Shown here: one piece after another, positions 15,926 to 24,831 of the stretch
Layout of the letters: each line of letters opens with the position of its first letter
How positions within the stretch are numbered: the stretch's first letter is position 1
NCBI GenBank assembly: GCA_963793415.1
Contig: CAWCAC010000002.1
Location: forward strand, 434,001 to 498,000
DNA: 64,000 nt
Source of the DNA: CAXMST01 sp963793415
GTDB lineage: Bacteria > Actinomycetota > Thermoleophilia > Solirubrobacterales > 70-9
Direction of reading: 5' to 3'
Notes under the pieces: model-generated
Database searches by the model: none
Told to the model about the DNA's origin: nothing
What the model saw: only the letters and a program-made list of their open reading frames with translations
Translations under genes and position numbers: made by a program

Positions 15926-17002
15926 ATGGAGGTATTCGGCTCGAAGATCTCGTACTTCACCGGCAAGTTCGAGACCTACCTCCGCTACAAGGAGATCCCG
16001 TACCGCTACCGGGCCCTCGACGTCCTCCACTACCGCTGGGTCGTGCCGCGCGCCCTGGGAGCCACCCAATACCCGAGCGTCCGGCTCGACGACGGTCGCT
16101 GGATGAGCGACACGACTCCGATGATCGCCTGGCTCGAGCGCAGCCACGGCGGTCCCGAGGTGATCCCGCCCGATCCCGTGCAGCGGTTCGTGGCACTGCT
16201 CGTCGAGGACTACGCGGATGAATGGATGTGGCGGCCGGCGATGTGCATCCGCTGGAGCCACAAGCCGGACAGCTACGTGGCGAGCACGCGGCTGGCGGAG
16301 GAGCTGATCACACTGCCGCTGCCCCTCGAGTTGCGCCGCCGCTGGGTCGGGCGCCGGCAGACGCGCCTCTTCGTCCGCGGCGACGGCATCGACGAGCGGA
16401 CCCGCGCCCACGCCGAGGGTTCCTACACGCGCCTGCTGCGTATCCTCGGTCCCGTCTTCGCGCGCCGCCCGTTCCTGCTGGGCGAGCGGCCGACCGTCGC
16501 CGACATCGGCTTGATGGGACCGTTCTGGCGCCACTTCGTCCACGACCCGACGCCCGCGAAGCAGATGCAGGACGAGGCGCCGGACGTGTTCGAGTGGGCC
16601 GCCCGGACCTGGAACGCGAAGGCGAGCGCGCTCGGCGACCGCCCGCTCGCCGGCGGTATCCCGCCCGACCTCGGGCCGCTCTTGCGGGAGATCGGCGAGA
16701 CGCATCTCGAGGCCCTCGCCGCCAACGCGGCCGCCCACGCCGCCGGTGCCGCGAAGCACAGCTTCACCGTGCAGGGCACGACCTACCGCGGCACGCCGAC
16801 CAGCGCCTACCGGGTCTGGTGTCTGGAGCGGCTGCGCGCGAACTTCGAGGAGTTGGGCGGCGACGCCGGCGCCGAGGTCGAGCGGCTGCTGCGCGACTCG
16901 GGCTGCTGGGAGCCGCTGTGGCGGGTGGAGCCGATCGCCTCCGGGCACGACCCCGCCGGCGAGGCGCCCTTCTGCCGGGCGCTGCGGATGGTCAGGGACT
17001 GA
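15926..17002 (+). CDS. glutathione S-transferase-like protein with extra C-terminal domain
   Basis: A 358-residue protein. The first 80 residues are a thioredoxin-fold GST N-domain (SYFTGKFETYLRYKEIPYRY, then YPSVRLDDGRWMSDTTPMIAWLE), followed by an all-helical GST C-domain (FLLGERPTVADIGLMGPF) and about 80 further residues of unclear fold. Actinobacteria generally lack glutathione, so the thiol partner may differ. ATG 15926 follows a TAGCCT box by 8 nt. Its 3' end overlaps the convergent P450 gene by 11 bp. Confidence 0.75.
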   Translation: MEVFGSKISYFTGKFETYLRYKEIPYRYRALDVLHYRWVVPRALGATQYPSVRLDDGRWMSDTTPMIAWLERSHGGPEVIPPDPVQRFVALLVEDYADEWMWRPAMCIRWSHKPDSYVASTRLAEELITLPLPLELRRRWVGRRQTRLFVRGDGIDERTRAHAEGSYTRLLRILGPVFARRPFLLGERPTVADIGLMGPFWRHFVHDPTPAKQMQDEAPDVFEWAARTWNAKASALGDRPLAGGIPPDLGPLLREIGETHLEALAANAAAHAAGAAKHSFTVQGTTYRGTPTSAYRVWCLERLRANFEELGGDAGAEVERLLRDSGCWEPLWRVEPIASGHDPAGEAPFCRALRMVRD

Positions 17003-18362
17003 GCTGGCCGCTCGCGCCGAGCTGCGCCGCGATCGGGGCTTGCGTGGCCCGGCGCCCGCGGATCGAGCGCACCGTCGCGGGTGCCCCGTGCCGGGGCACC
17101 AGCGTGATTCCCCTGACCACGACGGGCTCGCGCCGCGATCCCTCGGGCTCGAGCTCGACCCGGCCGACGACGGTGCGGATCACCTCGGCCATCTCGGCCT
17201 GTGCGAGGGCGGCGCCGATGCAGCGGCGGATGCCGCCCCCGAAGGGGAGCCACGAGTAGGAGACGGCGCCCTCGTCGAGGAAGCGCTCGGGCCGGAAGGC
17301 GTGCGGCTGCGGATAGAGATCGGGGCGGTGGTGGACGAGGGCGATGCCCGGATAGACGCGGATTCCGGCCGGCAGCTGCCAGCCGCCGATCTCGCGTGGC
17401 CGGCTCAGGGTCCGCTCGCAGGCGTCGATCACGGGCCGCAGCCGCAGCGTCTCCGAGACGATGGCGTCGAGATAGGCGTCGTCGGTCCCGGCCGCGAGCT
17501 CGTCGCGCAGGCGGCCGAGCACGGCGGGTTCGCGATAGAGGAGGTCGAAGGCGAAGGCGAGGCCGGTGGCAGTCGTCTCGTGTCCGGCGAGCAGCAGCGT
17601 CATCAGCTCGTCGCGGAGCTCGATGTCGGTCATCGGATTGCCGTCCCCGTCACGGGCTCCGAGCAGCAGCGAGAGCACGTCGTCGCGCTCGGAGAGATCG
17701 ACCTCGCGCCGCCGCTCGATCTCCTCGTAGATCAGGGCGTCGGCGGCACGCTTGCGTCGCTGAAATCGCGCCCAGGGGCTGAGCCCACCGAGCTCGCGAT
17801 GCAGCTGCTCCGGCATCAGGAACGCGGTCTGAGAATCGATCAGCGTGACCAGCGCCGCCCGCAGCCGCTCGATCCGGTCGCGCTCGGTGACGCCGAAGAC
17901 GACGCGGACGATCACCTCGAAGGTGAGGGCGCGCATCCGCGAGCGGAGTACGACCCGCTCGCCGGGTCGCCAGCTGCCGACTTCGCGCTCGGCGACATCG
18001 CGGATCACCTCGCGGTAGCGGCCGACAGCCTCGCCGCCGAACGGCGGCAGCAGCAGCTTGCGCTGGCGCAGGTGCTCGCGCCCGTCGAGGATCAGGACGG
18101 AGCGGTCTCCGAGCAGCGGTGCCAGCGGCGCGTTCGCCTCGCCGGCCCGCAGCTCGGACTGGTCGCCCGTGAAGAGCTTGCCGATCGCCTCCGGGTCGGC
18201 GATGTAGACGCCCATCCCGAAGACCATCAGCGGCACCGAGAAGACGTCGCCGTAGCGTTGCCTCCACATCTGCAGCGACTGCAGCGGCCGCTGGACGAGC
18301 CGCAGCGTGTTGAGCGCAGCCGGCCGCGGGCCTGGAGGCAGTTGCTGGTTTGGCGCCCCGAT
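16992..18362 (-). CDS. cytochrome P450, apparent ATC start
   Basis: A class II-like P450. I-helix LLAGHETTATGLAFAFDLLY, ExxR in SETLRLRPV, and the haem-thiolate loop FGGGIRRCIGAALAQAEM are all present. The first ATG in frame (18269) would begin in the middle of the conserved N-terminal helix; the 31 codons upstream encode QLPPGPRPAALNTLRLVQRP, the standard proline-rich P450 N-terminus, so translation must start earlier. No ATG, GTG or TTG exists in that frame before 18419. The codon ATC at 18362-18360 lies exactly 6 nt behind a TACCCT -10 box, the leaderless spacing of neighbouring genes; a CTG lies one codon further up. Minimal conventional limits would be 16992-18269. Substrate unknown. Confidence 0.8.
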   Translation of the reverse strand: MGAPNQQLPPGPRPAALNTLRLVQRPLQSLQMWRQRYGDVFSVPLMVFGMGVYIADPEAIGKLFTGDQSELRAGEANAPLAPLLGDRSVLILDGREHLRQRKLLLPPFGGEAVGRYREVIRDVAEREVGSWRPGERVVLRSRMRALTFEVIVRVVFGVTERDRIERLRAALVTLIDSQTAFLMPEQLHRELGGLSPWARFQRRKRAADALIYEEIERRREVDLSERDDVLSLLLGARDGDGNPMTDIELRDELMTLLLAGHETTATGLAFAFDLLYREPAVLGRLRDELAAGTDDAYLDAIVSETLRLRPVIDACERTLSRPREIGGWQLPAGIRVYPGIALVHHRPDLYPQPHAFRPERFLDEGAVSYSWLPFGGGIRRCIGAALAQAEMAEVIRTVVGRVELEPEGSRREPVVVRGITLVPRHGAPATVRSIRGRRATQAPIAAQLGASGQLSP

Positions 18363-18406
18363 CAGCGCAGGGTACGACCCCGGCAGCCGTACGGGAAGCC
18401 GGGTCC

Positions 18407-18412
18407 TAGACT
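18407..18412 (+). promoter_or_regulatory. TAGACT -10 box of a leaderless lipoprotein gene
   Basis: TAGACT ends 6 nt before the GTG at 18419. The same TANNNT-N6/7-start layout precedes at least ten other genes in this window, which makes a leaderless transcript likely. The divergent P450 -10 box (TACCCT, 18374-18369 on the minus strand) lies 33 bp away. Confidence 0.5.
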
Positions 18413-18418
18413 GGCCGC

Positions 18419-18922
18419 GTGAGAGGTGTCACGATCAGCGTGGTCCTGGCGGTGTGCGGACTCGCCGCCGGCTGCGGCGACGCCGAGACGACGGTGATCA
18501 ACCAGACGACCACGGTGACCTCGCCGACCACCTCGGCCGCAGCGCCGACGGCGTCGAGCACGACCGTCGAGCCGACGACGCCGACGCCGCCAGGCCTGGC
18601 CGAGCCGGAGGAAGAGACGACTTCGCCGCAGGAGTACTCGGGTCCATGTGGCGAGCCGGGCGCGGTCAACGGCGGCACTGCCGGCACCTCGGCCACGAAC
18701 GCCGTGCCCGGCTTCGCGAACCTCGAGACCCGCCGCCAGCCCTGCACCTTCGCGACGACCGTGGCCGAGGAATGGCAGGGGGCCTGGGCGACGTCGTGCG
18801 CCTCGGGCTGCAACCGCAGGATCGAGGGGATGAACTGCGACTACGGGGGATCGGGCACCCAGGTCCGCTGCCGCACGGCCGACTCCGAGGTCACCTTCGA
18901 CCTCGTCTTCCTGTTCGAGTGA
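18419..18922 (+). CDS. small exported lipoprotein
   Basis: A 167-residue protein with a short signal peptide ending in the lipobox LAAGC (Cys at about residue 19), then a Thr/Pro/Glu-rich linker of about 50 residues and a compact cysteine-containing domain (six Cys, including GPCGEPG, QPCTF, TSCASGCNR and MNCDYGG). Probably anchored to the outer face of the membrane. No family recognised. GTG start with a -10 box 6 nt upstream. Confidence 0.7.
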   Translation: MRGVTISVVLAVCGLAAGCGDAETTVINQTTTVTSPTTSAAAPTASSTTVEPTTPTPPGLAEPEEETTSPQEYSGPCGEPGAVNGGTAGTSATNAVPGFANLETRRQPCTFATTVAEEWQGAWATSCASGCNRRIEGMNCDYGGSGTQVRCRTADSEVTFDLVFLFE

Positions 18923-18930
18923 GCCCCCGG

Positions 18931-20217
18931 TCAGTCGGCGACCTGGAGGTTGCCGACGACCCCGATCCGGAATCCGAGCCAGGGGTAGACGAGGTCGTAG
19001 AACTTGTTGTCCTGCGGCTGCAGGCCTACCGCGCTGATCCAGAGCTGGTAGGCGGGGGCGTTGGGGACGCCGCCGTGCAGGCGCCGCCAGACGCGCCCGG
19101 GGCTCTTGCCCGACGGCGGCGGCGTGATCGTGTCGGTCCACTCGACGGCGTTGCCGCCCTGGTCGAGCGTGCCCCAGGGCGAGAGCGTCTGCGCCTGCCC
19201 GACCGTTCCGAGACTGCCCTGGTAGAGCTCGGGATAGGCGACGGGGTTTATTCCGAACGGGTTGACGCTGGAGCAGTCGCTCTGCGGCTGGACCTCGGCG
19301 GGGCACCAGCTTGGCGCGTCCTCGCCGGAGTCGTGGAAGATCGCGAGCGGCTGCGTGGCGGCGTTGGTGACGTCGCCGCTCGCAGGGTCGAGCACGCTCT
19401 GGTTCGGTGCGTCGCTCTCGCCGTCGCCGAAGGTTCCGGCGTTGGTCGGGTACTTCCAGTACGAGAGGGTGCCGCCGCCGCTGGGGTCGAAGTAGGCGGA
19501 CTTGATCCACTCGTCCTCGCTCGGGATCACGAAGCCCTTGCCCTTCTCACGGGTCGCGCCGGTGCGCTTGTTGCGGGCGAGGTCGTACATGCCGCTGTCG
19601 CTCTTCGGCGAGAGCCGGACCTTGTAACGGGTGAAGCCGAACCCGTCCTTGCTGCCCTTCGTCTTCTCGAGCAGCTTGCCGTTGTAGAGAGAGTTGGCGA
19701 AGCGCGCGGCGCGCGGGAAGTCGGCGAACCCGTAGGGCTTGTCCTCCCATGCGGGGAAGGCGACCGAGTAGTGCTTGCCGTTGGCGGCGCTCGAGGACTC
19801 GTTGATCTGCCCGTACTTGGGCCATGCGCTGGAGCTCTCGGTCGGGTCGTAGAGCTTGTGCTCATCGGTGCCCCTCGGGTCGACGGTGTTGAGGAAGTCG
19901 ACCCACTGCGAGACGGTGATCTCGAGCTGGCCGATCCCGTAGCGATAGTCGACGGCTCCGACCTCCTCGCAGGCGGGCCCGGCGTCGGGCGCGTCGGCGC
20001 AGGAGTCATAGATCGCGTCGGTGAACGGGACGATTCCGACCGAAGGGTTCTGGGTGGCGCCGACCGTGACCGTCTTGACGGTGACGACCTGGCGCTGCGC
20101 GGCGCCGGCGGAGGCGGACCCGGCGAGCAGCGCCAGGGCGACGGCGGCGAGCGACAGGGCGACGGACGAAGGGCGGCTTCCATGCCGGCGGCCCTGACAG
20201 CTCGAGATGTGGTGCAC
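18931..20217 (-). CDS. exported FGE/SUMF1-fold protein
   Basis: A 428-residue protein with a signal peptide (hydrophobic core about residues 18-38, AGSASAGAAQ cleavage region) and a formylglycine-generating-enzyme-like fold: YRYGIGQLEITVSQWVDFLN, RAARFANSLYNG, FVIPSEDEWIKSAYFDP, LDQGGNAVEWTD and WLGFRIG. In true FGE the late RGGSW region and a Cys pair near the C-terminus bind copper and the sulfatase; here the equivalent stretch is RRLHGGVPNAPAYQLW and no Cys pair is visible. It is therefore probably not a sulfatase activator but one of the extracellular relatives that use the fold for binding. GTG start; a later start would remove charged residues before the signal. Confidence 0.7.
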   Translation of the reverse strand: MHHISSCQGRRHGSRPSSVALSLAAVALALLAGSASAGAAQRQVVTVKTVTVGATQNPSVGIVPFTDAIYDSCADAPDAGPACEEVGAVDYRYGIGQLEITVSQWVDFLNTVDPRGTDEHKLYDPTESSSAWPKYGQINESSSAANGKHYSVAFPAWEDKPYGFADFPRAARFANSLYNGKLLEKTKGSKDGFGFTRYKVRLSPKSDSGMYDLARNKRTGATREKGKGFVIPSEDEWIKSAYFDPSGGGTLSYWKYPTNAGTFGDGESDAPNQSVLDPASGDVTNAATQPLAIFHDSGEDAPSWCPAEVQPQSDCSSVNPFGINPVAYPELYQGSLGTVGQAQTLSPWGTLDQGGNAVEWTDTITPPPSGKSPGRVWRRLHGGVPNAPAYQLWISAVGLQPQDNKFYDLVYPWLGFRIGVVGNLQVAD

Positions 20218-20310
20218 AAGACCCCCATCGACGGAATCGTCCGATCCCTTGAAACGATTGGCACAATCCGCCGCGGTAACGTGCCCGGCGACCCCACCCC
20301 GGAGGCCCCC

Positions 20311-20736
20311 ATGAGCGTAGATCCGACCAACGTCGACGACCTCGAGACCGTCAGCCTCGAATCAGGCGCCAGCGACGACGCGCTCTGGACCGGCGGCTAC
20401 TTCTCCTACGGCGGCAGCCAGGCCGACGACTCGGCGACGATCTACTTCGCAATCCCGCCCGGCGCCCGGCTCGGCAAGCACGTCGACACGGCCGAGGAGA
20501 CGCAGTTCGTCCTCGCCGGCAGCGCCGACCTGCTTCTCGACGAGGGCACCAAGCCGGTCAAGGCCGGCGACGTCTTCGTGCTCAAGGAGGGCGTCGCGCA
20601 CGACCTCCACAACACCGGCAGCGAGGACCTGCGCGTGATTGCCTTTTTCTCGAAGCCGCAGGTCGAGCAGCACTGGGAGACCGAGACCTGGCCGCCCGAC
20701 GCGACCCGCGTCACCGGCTCGCCGAACAGGGACTGA
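20311..20736 (+). CDS. cupin domain protein
   Basis: A 141-residue single cupin: GARLGKHVDTAEETQFVLAG (motif 1) and VKAGDVFVLKEGVAHDLHNTG (motif 2), with His and Glu metal ligands present. The ATG at 20311 has GGAGG 6 nt upstream; an in-frame GTG 10 codons earlier lacks one. Function unknown; single cupins are often metal-dependent dioxygenases or sensors. Divergent from the FGE-like gene. Confidence 0.82.
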   Translation: MSVDPTNVDDLETVSLESGASDDALWTGGYFSYGGSQADDSATIYFAIPPGARLGKHVDTAEETQFVLAGSADLLLDEGTKPVKAGDVFVLKEGVAHDLHNTGSEDLRVIAFFSKPQVEQHWETETWPPDATRVTGSPNRD

Positions 20737-20748
20737 GCAGCCCGTCGG

Positions 20749-21555
20749 TCACTCGCCCAGCATCAGCTTGCGCCCGAGCCACTCGAATGCGCGCGTCGGC
20801 AGGAACCGGCGCAAGAGCACCGTCGAGCGCTCGCCGGTGCTGCCGGAGGTGAGGCGACGCGGCGGCCGCGCAGCTCCGACGACCCGGGCGATCGTCTCGG
20901 CGACGACCTCGGGGCCGACAGCCTTGCGCTCGTCCCGGGCCATGATCTCGATCGCCCGCCGGTAGGCGTCTCCGTAGAGGCCGCCCTCGGGGCCGGGCGT
21001 CTCGACGCGGCCGTCGGTGAAGCCGCTGTTGATGTTGCCGGGCTCGACCAGTGTCACCTGCACTCCGTGCGGAGCGACCTCGTAGGCCAGCGACTCGCTC
21101 CAGCCCTCGAGCGCGAACTTGCTCGCCGAGTAGTACGCCTGAAACGGCAGCGCGAAGACCCCCGCCAGCGAGCTGACGTTGACGACCAGCCCGTCGCCGG
21201 ACGCACGCAGGGCCGGCAGCGCCTCGCGGGTCACCCGGACCGTGCCCCAGAAGTTCGTCTCCATCTGTGCCCGCGCGACGCTCAGATCCGTCGTCTCGAC
21301 CGGGCCCGCGAGCCCGTAGCCGGCGGCGTTGATGACGACGTCGATGCGACCGTGGCGGGCCAGCACCTCGGCGACGCCGGCCTGGACCGACTCGTCGTCG
21401 TCGATGTCGATCGTCGCCGCCTCGACTCCGACGGGCGCAGCGCCGCGGCGGCTGACGCCGACGACCGTGTGTCCTCGGGCGGCGAGCAGCGCCGCCGCGG
21501 CGGCCCCGATCCCGGAGGAGGCGCCGGTGACGAGTACGACGGGGCGAGCCGGCAT
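20749..21555 (-). CDS. short-chain dehydrogenase/reductase
   Basis: A 268-residue classical SDR: cofactor motif TGASSGIGAAAA, NAAG motif, catalytic Ser in VSSLAGVFA and YxxxK in YYSASKFALEG. The C-terminal extension (ERSTVLLRRFLPTRAFEWLG) resembles SDRs acting on hydrophobic substrates near membranes. Leaderless start likely: TAGGCT ends 7 nt before the ATG. Convergent with the cupin gene. Confidence 0.85.
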   Translation of the reverse strand: MPARPVVLVTGASSGIGAAAAALLAARGHTVVGVSRRGAAPVGVEAATIDIDDDESVQAGVAEVLARHGRIDVVINAAGYGLAGPVETTDLSVARAQMETNFWGTVRVTREALPALRASGDGLVVNVSSLAGVFALPFQAYYSASKFALEGWSESLAYEVAPHGVQVTLVEPGNINSGFTDGRVETPGPEGGLYGDAYRRAIEIMARDERKAVGPEVVAETIARVVGAARPPRRLTSGSTGERSTVLLRRFLPTRAFEWLGRKLMLGE

Positions 21556-21605
21556 CCGCACCAGCCTACGTCGCGACCGCGCCTCGCGCCGGTTGCCCGG
21601 CGCCG

Positions 21606-22103
21606 TCAGCCGAGTTCGGCCGCGACCCCGCGGGCCCAGGCGCGGATCTGATCCCAGTCGCGCCGATCCTGGAACTCGGCCGGTATGCCGCTCCTCATCC
21701 CCCTGCCGGCGATGCCGCCGCCCTCGGGCGGGACGCGACCGCCGAAGACGACGTGGTCGCGGACCCCGAGCTCCTCGGCCTTGCGCATCAGCCTCGGCGG
21801 CTCGGTCCATTCAGGATCGTCGTCTGCCGGGTCTCCGGTCGGGCCGGAGCTGAACACCCAGAACGGCATGCCGGCGAGCTCCTTCGAGTGCTTGCGGAGG
21901 AAGTGCTTGGCGTCACCGCGCCAGCGCTTGATGTAGACGGCGCTGCCGATCACGACGGCGTCGTAGCCCTCGACGCCGTGTGTGGAGCTGGCCTCGAGGC
22001 AGTCGACCTCATGGCCCGCGGTCCGGATCTCCCCCGCGACCGCCTCGGCGATCTCGGCCGTGGAGCCGTGCTTGGAGGCGTAAACGACGAGCACCCTGCT
22101 CAT
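21606..22103 (-). CDS. flavodoxin-domain protein
   Basis: A 165-residue protein beginning MSRVLVVYASKHGSTAEIAE, the FMN phosphate loop, with GSAVYIKRWRGDAKHFLRKH and VFSSGPTGD further on. This matches HemG-like flavodoxin proteins found widely in actinobacteria; a protoporphyrinogen oxidase role is not established for them. Just downstream of the divergent amidase promoter region. Confidence 0.82.
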   Translation of the reverse strand: MSRVLVVYASKHGSTAEIAEAVAGEIRTAGHEVDCLEASSTHGVEGYDAVVIGSAVYIKRWRGDAKHFLRKHSKELAGMPFWVFSSGPTGDPADDDPEWTEPPRLMRKAEELGVRDHVVFGGRVPPEGGGIAGRGMRSGIPAEFQDRRDWDQIRAWARGVAAELG

Positions 22104-22219
22104 GGCCCGAGGCTCTCATTTCCGCGGTAGACCGGCATCCGTAGGTTGCGCGGATCGGGCGGGCCGCAGGCGCGGACGCCGGGCTGGTCGCCGCTAGAGT
22201 CGGCCCTCGAGGCACCTCG

Positions 22220-23642
22220 ATGGACGTATCCGACTACGCGGCCTGCGATGCCACCGCCCTGGCGGAGCTGATCGCTTCGCGGCAGGTCAGCGCCGCCGAG
22301 GTGCGCCGGGCGGCGCTGCAGGCGATCGAGCAGGTGGAGCCCGAGTTGAACGCCGTCGTCAGCGGTCCGTTCGAGGACGCGGCGGCCGGCGAGGGGCCGT
22401 TTGCCGGCGTGCCGTTCGGGGTCAAGGACACGCTCTGGGAGCAGGGTCGCCCCTACGACTTCGGCAGCCGGCTGCTCGAGGGTCAGGTCGCGCCGCTCGA
22501 TTCGACGATCGCCGAGCGGTTTCGCGCAGCCGGGCTGCTCAGCCTGGTCCGGACCGCCACGCCCGAGTTCGGCGGCAACTTCGACACCGCTCCCGTTCTC
22601 CGCGGGCCGACCCGGAACCCGTGGGATCCGACCCGGAGCCCCGGCGGCTCGAGCGGCGGCTCGGCCGCTCTGGTTGCAGCCCGCGCGCTCCCGATCGCCC
22701 ACGCAAACGACGGCGCCGGCTCGATTCGCGTGCCGGCCGCGTGGTGCGGGCTGGTCGGGCTCAAGCCCTCGCGCGGGCGAACGCCGGTCGGGCCGCTGGT
22801 CGGAGAGGCGCCGGGAGGGCTCCCGCACGAGTTCGCCGTCAGCCGCACCGTCCGCGACACGGCGGCCCTGCTGGACGCGGTCTGCGGCCCTTCGCCGGGG
22901 GATCACACCTACGTCCAGAGGCCGCCCCGTCCGTTCGCCGCCCTGCTCGGCGAGGATCCGCCCCCACTCAGGATCGCCATGCACACCCGCTCCCCCTGGG
23001 GACAGGAGACCGGGGCGGAGCAGCGGCAGGCGGTCGAGCGCGTCGCCAGATGCCTCGAGGGGCTCGGGCACAGCGTCGAGGAGAAGGAGCCGCCCGTCGA
23101 TGCCGACGCCTTCCGGGCGCTCCACCTCGTCGTCTGGCCATGGCTGATGGCGACGATCGCCACCGTGCTCGGGGCGATGGCGGGTCGCGTGCCGAGCGCC
23201 GAGAATGTCGAGGTGGCCAGCCTCGCCTGCATCCGCCACATACGCAAGACCGGGGCGCTCGACATCTCGACCGCGGAGTCGATCCGGAACGGAGCGTCGC
23301 GCCAGATGGGCGCCTTCCTCGACCGCTTCGATCTCGTGCTCTCGCCGACCACGCCCTCAGGCCCCCCGCTGGCCGGTCTGCCGGCGCCCGATGACGCGGT
23401 CTACGCGGACGTCGAGCGCTGGATCGACGACTTCTACGCGGTCTCGCCCTACACCCCGATCGCGAACTCGACCGGCCAGCCCTCGATCAGCCTGCCGCTC
23501 GGGACGACCGAGGACGGCCTCCCGGTCGGCGTCATGCTCACGGCGCAGACGCTGCGCGAGGACGTTCTCCTCCAGGTCGGCGGCTCAGCTCGAGCAGGCG
23601 ATGCCGTGGATCGATCGTCGGCCGAAGGTGTGCGCCGGCTGA
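22220..23642 (+). CDS. amidase signature enzyme, frameshifted near the C-terminus
   Basis: An amidase-signature family hydrolase. The Ser-cisSer-Lys triad is visible: Lys in PFGVKDTLWEQG, cis-Ser in RSPGGSSGGSAAL and the nucleophile in GAGSIRVPAAW. The first frame is intact to LREDVLLQV (about 23578); the expected end, AAQLEQAMPWIDRRPKVCAG with its stop at 23642, is in the next frame. One extra G at about 23578-23583 explains this. Read without correction the frame runs on to 24061 antisense to the ureohydrolase, which is not credible. Possibly a sequence error, since everything else is conserved. Total about 473 residues after correction. Adjacent to a ureohydrolase, so both may handle nitrogenous compounds. 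Confidence 0.72.
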
Positions 23643-23667
23643 TCGCCGCTCGTACAGGCGGCGACTT

Positions 23668-24636
23668 TCACCCGGGGCCGCGCCGGCGCAGAGCGATCCC
23701 GGTCAGGATCTCGCGCACGACCCGGTCGGCGATCTGGGCCGTGACGTCGCGCGAGCCGATGCGCTCCGGCAGCACCTCGACCACGTCCGCGCCGATCAGC
23801 TCCACCGACATGGCAACGGCCCGGCAGGCCTCAAGCAGCTCGCTCGACGTCATTCCGCCTGGCTCGGGCGTCCCCGTTCCGGGCGCGAAGGCGGGGTCCA
23901 GCACGTCGACGTCGACGCTGAGAAACGCCGGGCCGGCCCCGATCAGCGCGGTCGTTTCGGCGAGGACGACGTCGAGGCCACGGTCGCGGACCTCGTGCAT
24001 CGAGTGGGTGGTGATGCCGCGCTCCCGCTGCCAGGCCCAGACCTCCTCGTCGTGGGCGTAGCCGCGGATCCCGATCTGCACGTAGCGGTTGGGATCGACG
24101 ACTTCCGCTTCGACGAGCCTGAACATCGGCGTCCCGTGTGAGAGCTCCGCCCCGAGGACGTCGGGCCAGGTGTCGGTGTGGGTGTCGAACTGGATCAGCC
24201 CGACCGGCCCGTGAGGCTTCGCCGCCGCTCGTACGTCGGGCTCCGCGATCGAGTGGTCGCCGCCGAGGACGATCGGCAGTGCGCCCGCGGCAACAACCGC
24301 CGCGACCGTCTCCTCGATCGCGGCGTGAGTCCGCACCGGATCCCCGGGGATCACGGCGGCGTCGCCGAAGTCGACGACCGAGAGGGCCTCGAGCGCGTCG
24401 ATCCGGGCCGTGATGTGCGGACCGGCGAGAGTGCTGGCCGCCCTGATCGACCGCGGCCCGTACCGCGCGCCGGGGCGCTCGGAGACGAGATCGTCGGTCG
24501 GCGCCCCGACGATCGCAACGTCGACACCCGCGAGATCGCTGGGATCCTCCGTATAGGGGAGACCCGAGTAGGTGAGCAGGCCCGCGTAGTCCGGTTTGTA
24601 CCCGTGCTCGGCCCAGCGGCCCAGCGGGTCGATCAC
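23668..24636 (-). CDS. agmatinase/arginase-family ureohydrolase
   Basis: A 322-residue ureohydrolase with all manganese-binding motifs: GGDHSIAEPD, FDTHTDTWPD (a DxHxD variant with Asp-Thr-His), HGTPM and SVDVDVLDPAFAPGTGTPEPGG. The family releases urea from agmatine, guanidinobutyrate or related guanidines; the sequence alone does not choose. Start GTG 24636, which overlaps the stop codon of a possible 11-codon leader peptide. Convergent with the amidase (26-bp gap). Confidence 0.85.
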   Translation of the reverse strand: MIDPLGRWAEHGYKPDYAGLLTYSGLPYTEDPSDLAGVDVAIVGAPTDDLVSERPGARYGPRSIRAASTLAGPHITARIDALEALSVVDFGDAAVIPGDPVRTHAAIEETVAAVVAAGALPIVLGGDHSIAEPDVRAAAKPHGPVGLIQFDTHTDTWPDVLGAELSHGTPMFRLVEAEVVDPNRYVQIGIRGYAHDEEVWAWQRERGITTHSMHEVRDRGLDVVLAETTALIGAGPAFLSVDVDVLDPAFAPGTGTPEPGGMTSSELLEACRAVAMSVELIGADVVEVLPERIGSRDVTAQIADRVVREILTGIALRRRGPG

Positions 24637-24668
24637 GGGCAGGGCAGGAGAGCGGAGGTTCTGGTCAC
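24633..24668 (-). CDS. possible 11-codon leader peptide of the ureohydrolase gene
   Basis: GTG at 24668 sits 7 nt behind a TAGGTT box (24681-24676) and reads VTRTSALLPCP followed by TGA; that stop overlaps the GTG start of the ureohydrolase as GTGA. It is the first start codon a leaderless transcript from that box would meet. No attenuator codon run is seen, so the role could be simple translational coupling. Low confidence because the peptide is so short. Confidence 0.35.
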   Translation of the reverse strand: MTRTSALLPCP

Positions 24669-24831
24669 GGCTCGAAACCTATCGCTCGCGAGCCCCCGGT
24701 CCGGCCGGGCCTCGGTCTCGGGGATAGGGAGACAACATGCGCGATACGCTCTTCTTGTTCGGCATCAGCTAGCGCACGATGAGTAGCGGGGATAGTCGCT
24801 CGGCCATCGTTGCGGAGAAGGGGATCACGGA

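Noticed and set aside
24737..24772. Eleven-codon ORF before the repeat protein
   Set aside because: No well-placed -10 box or ribosome site and no overlap with the following gene.
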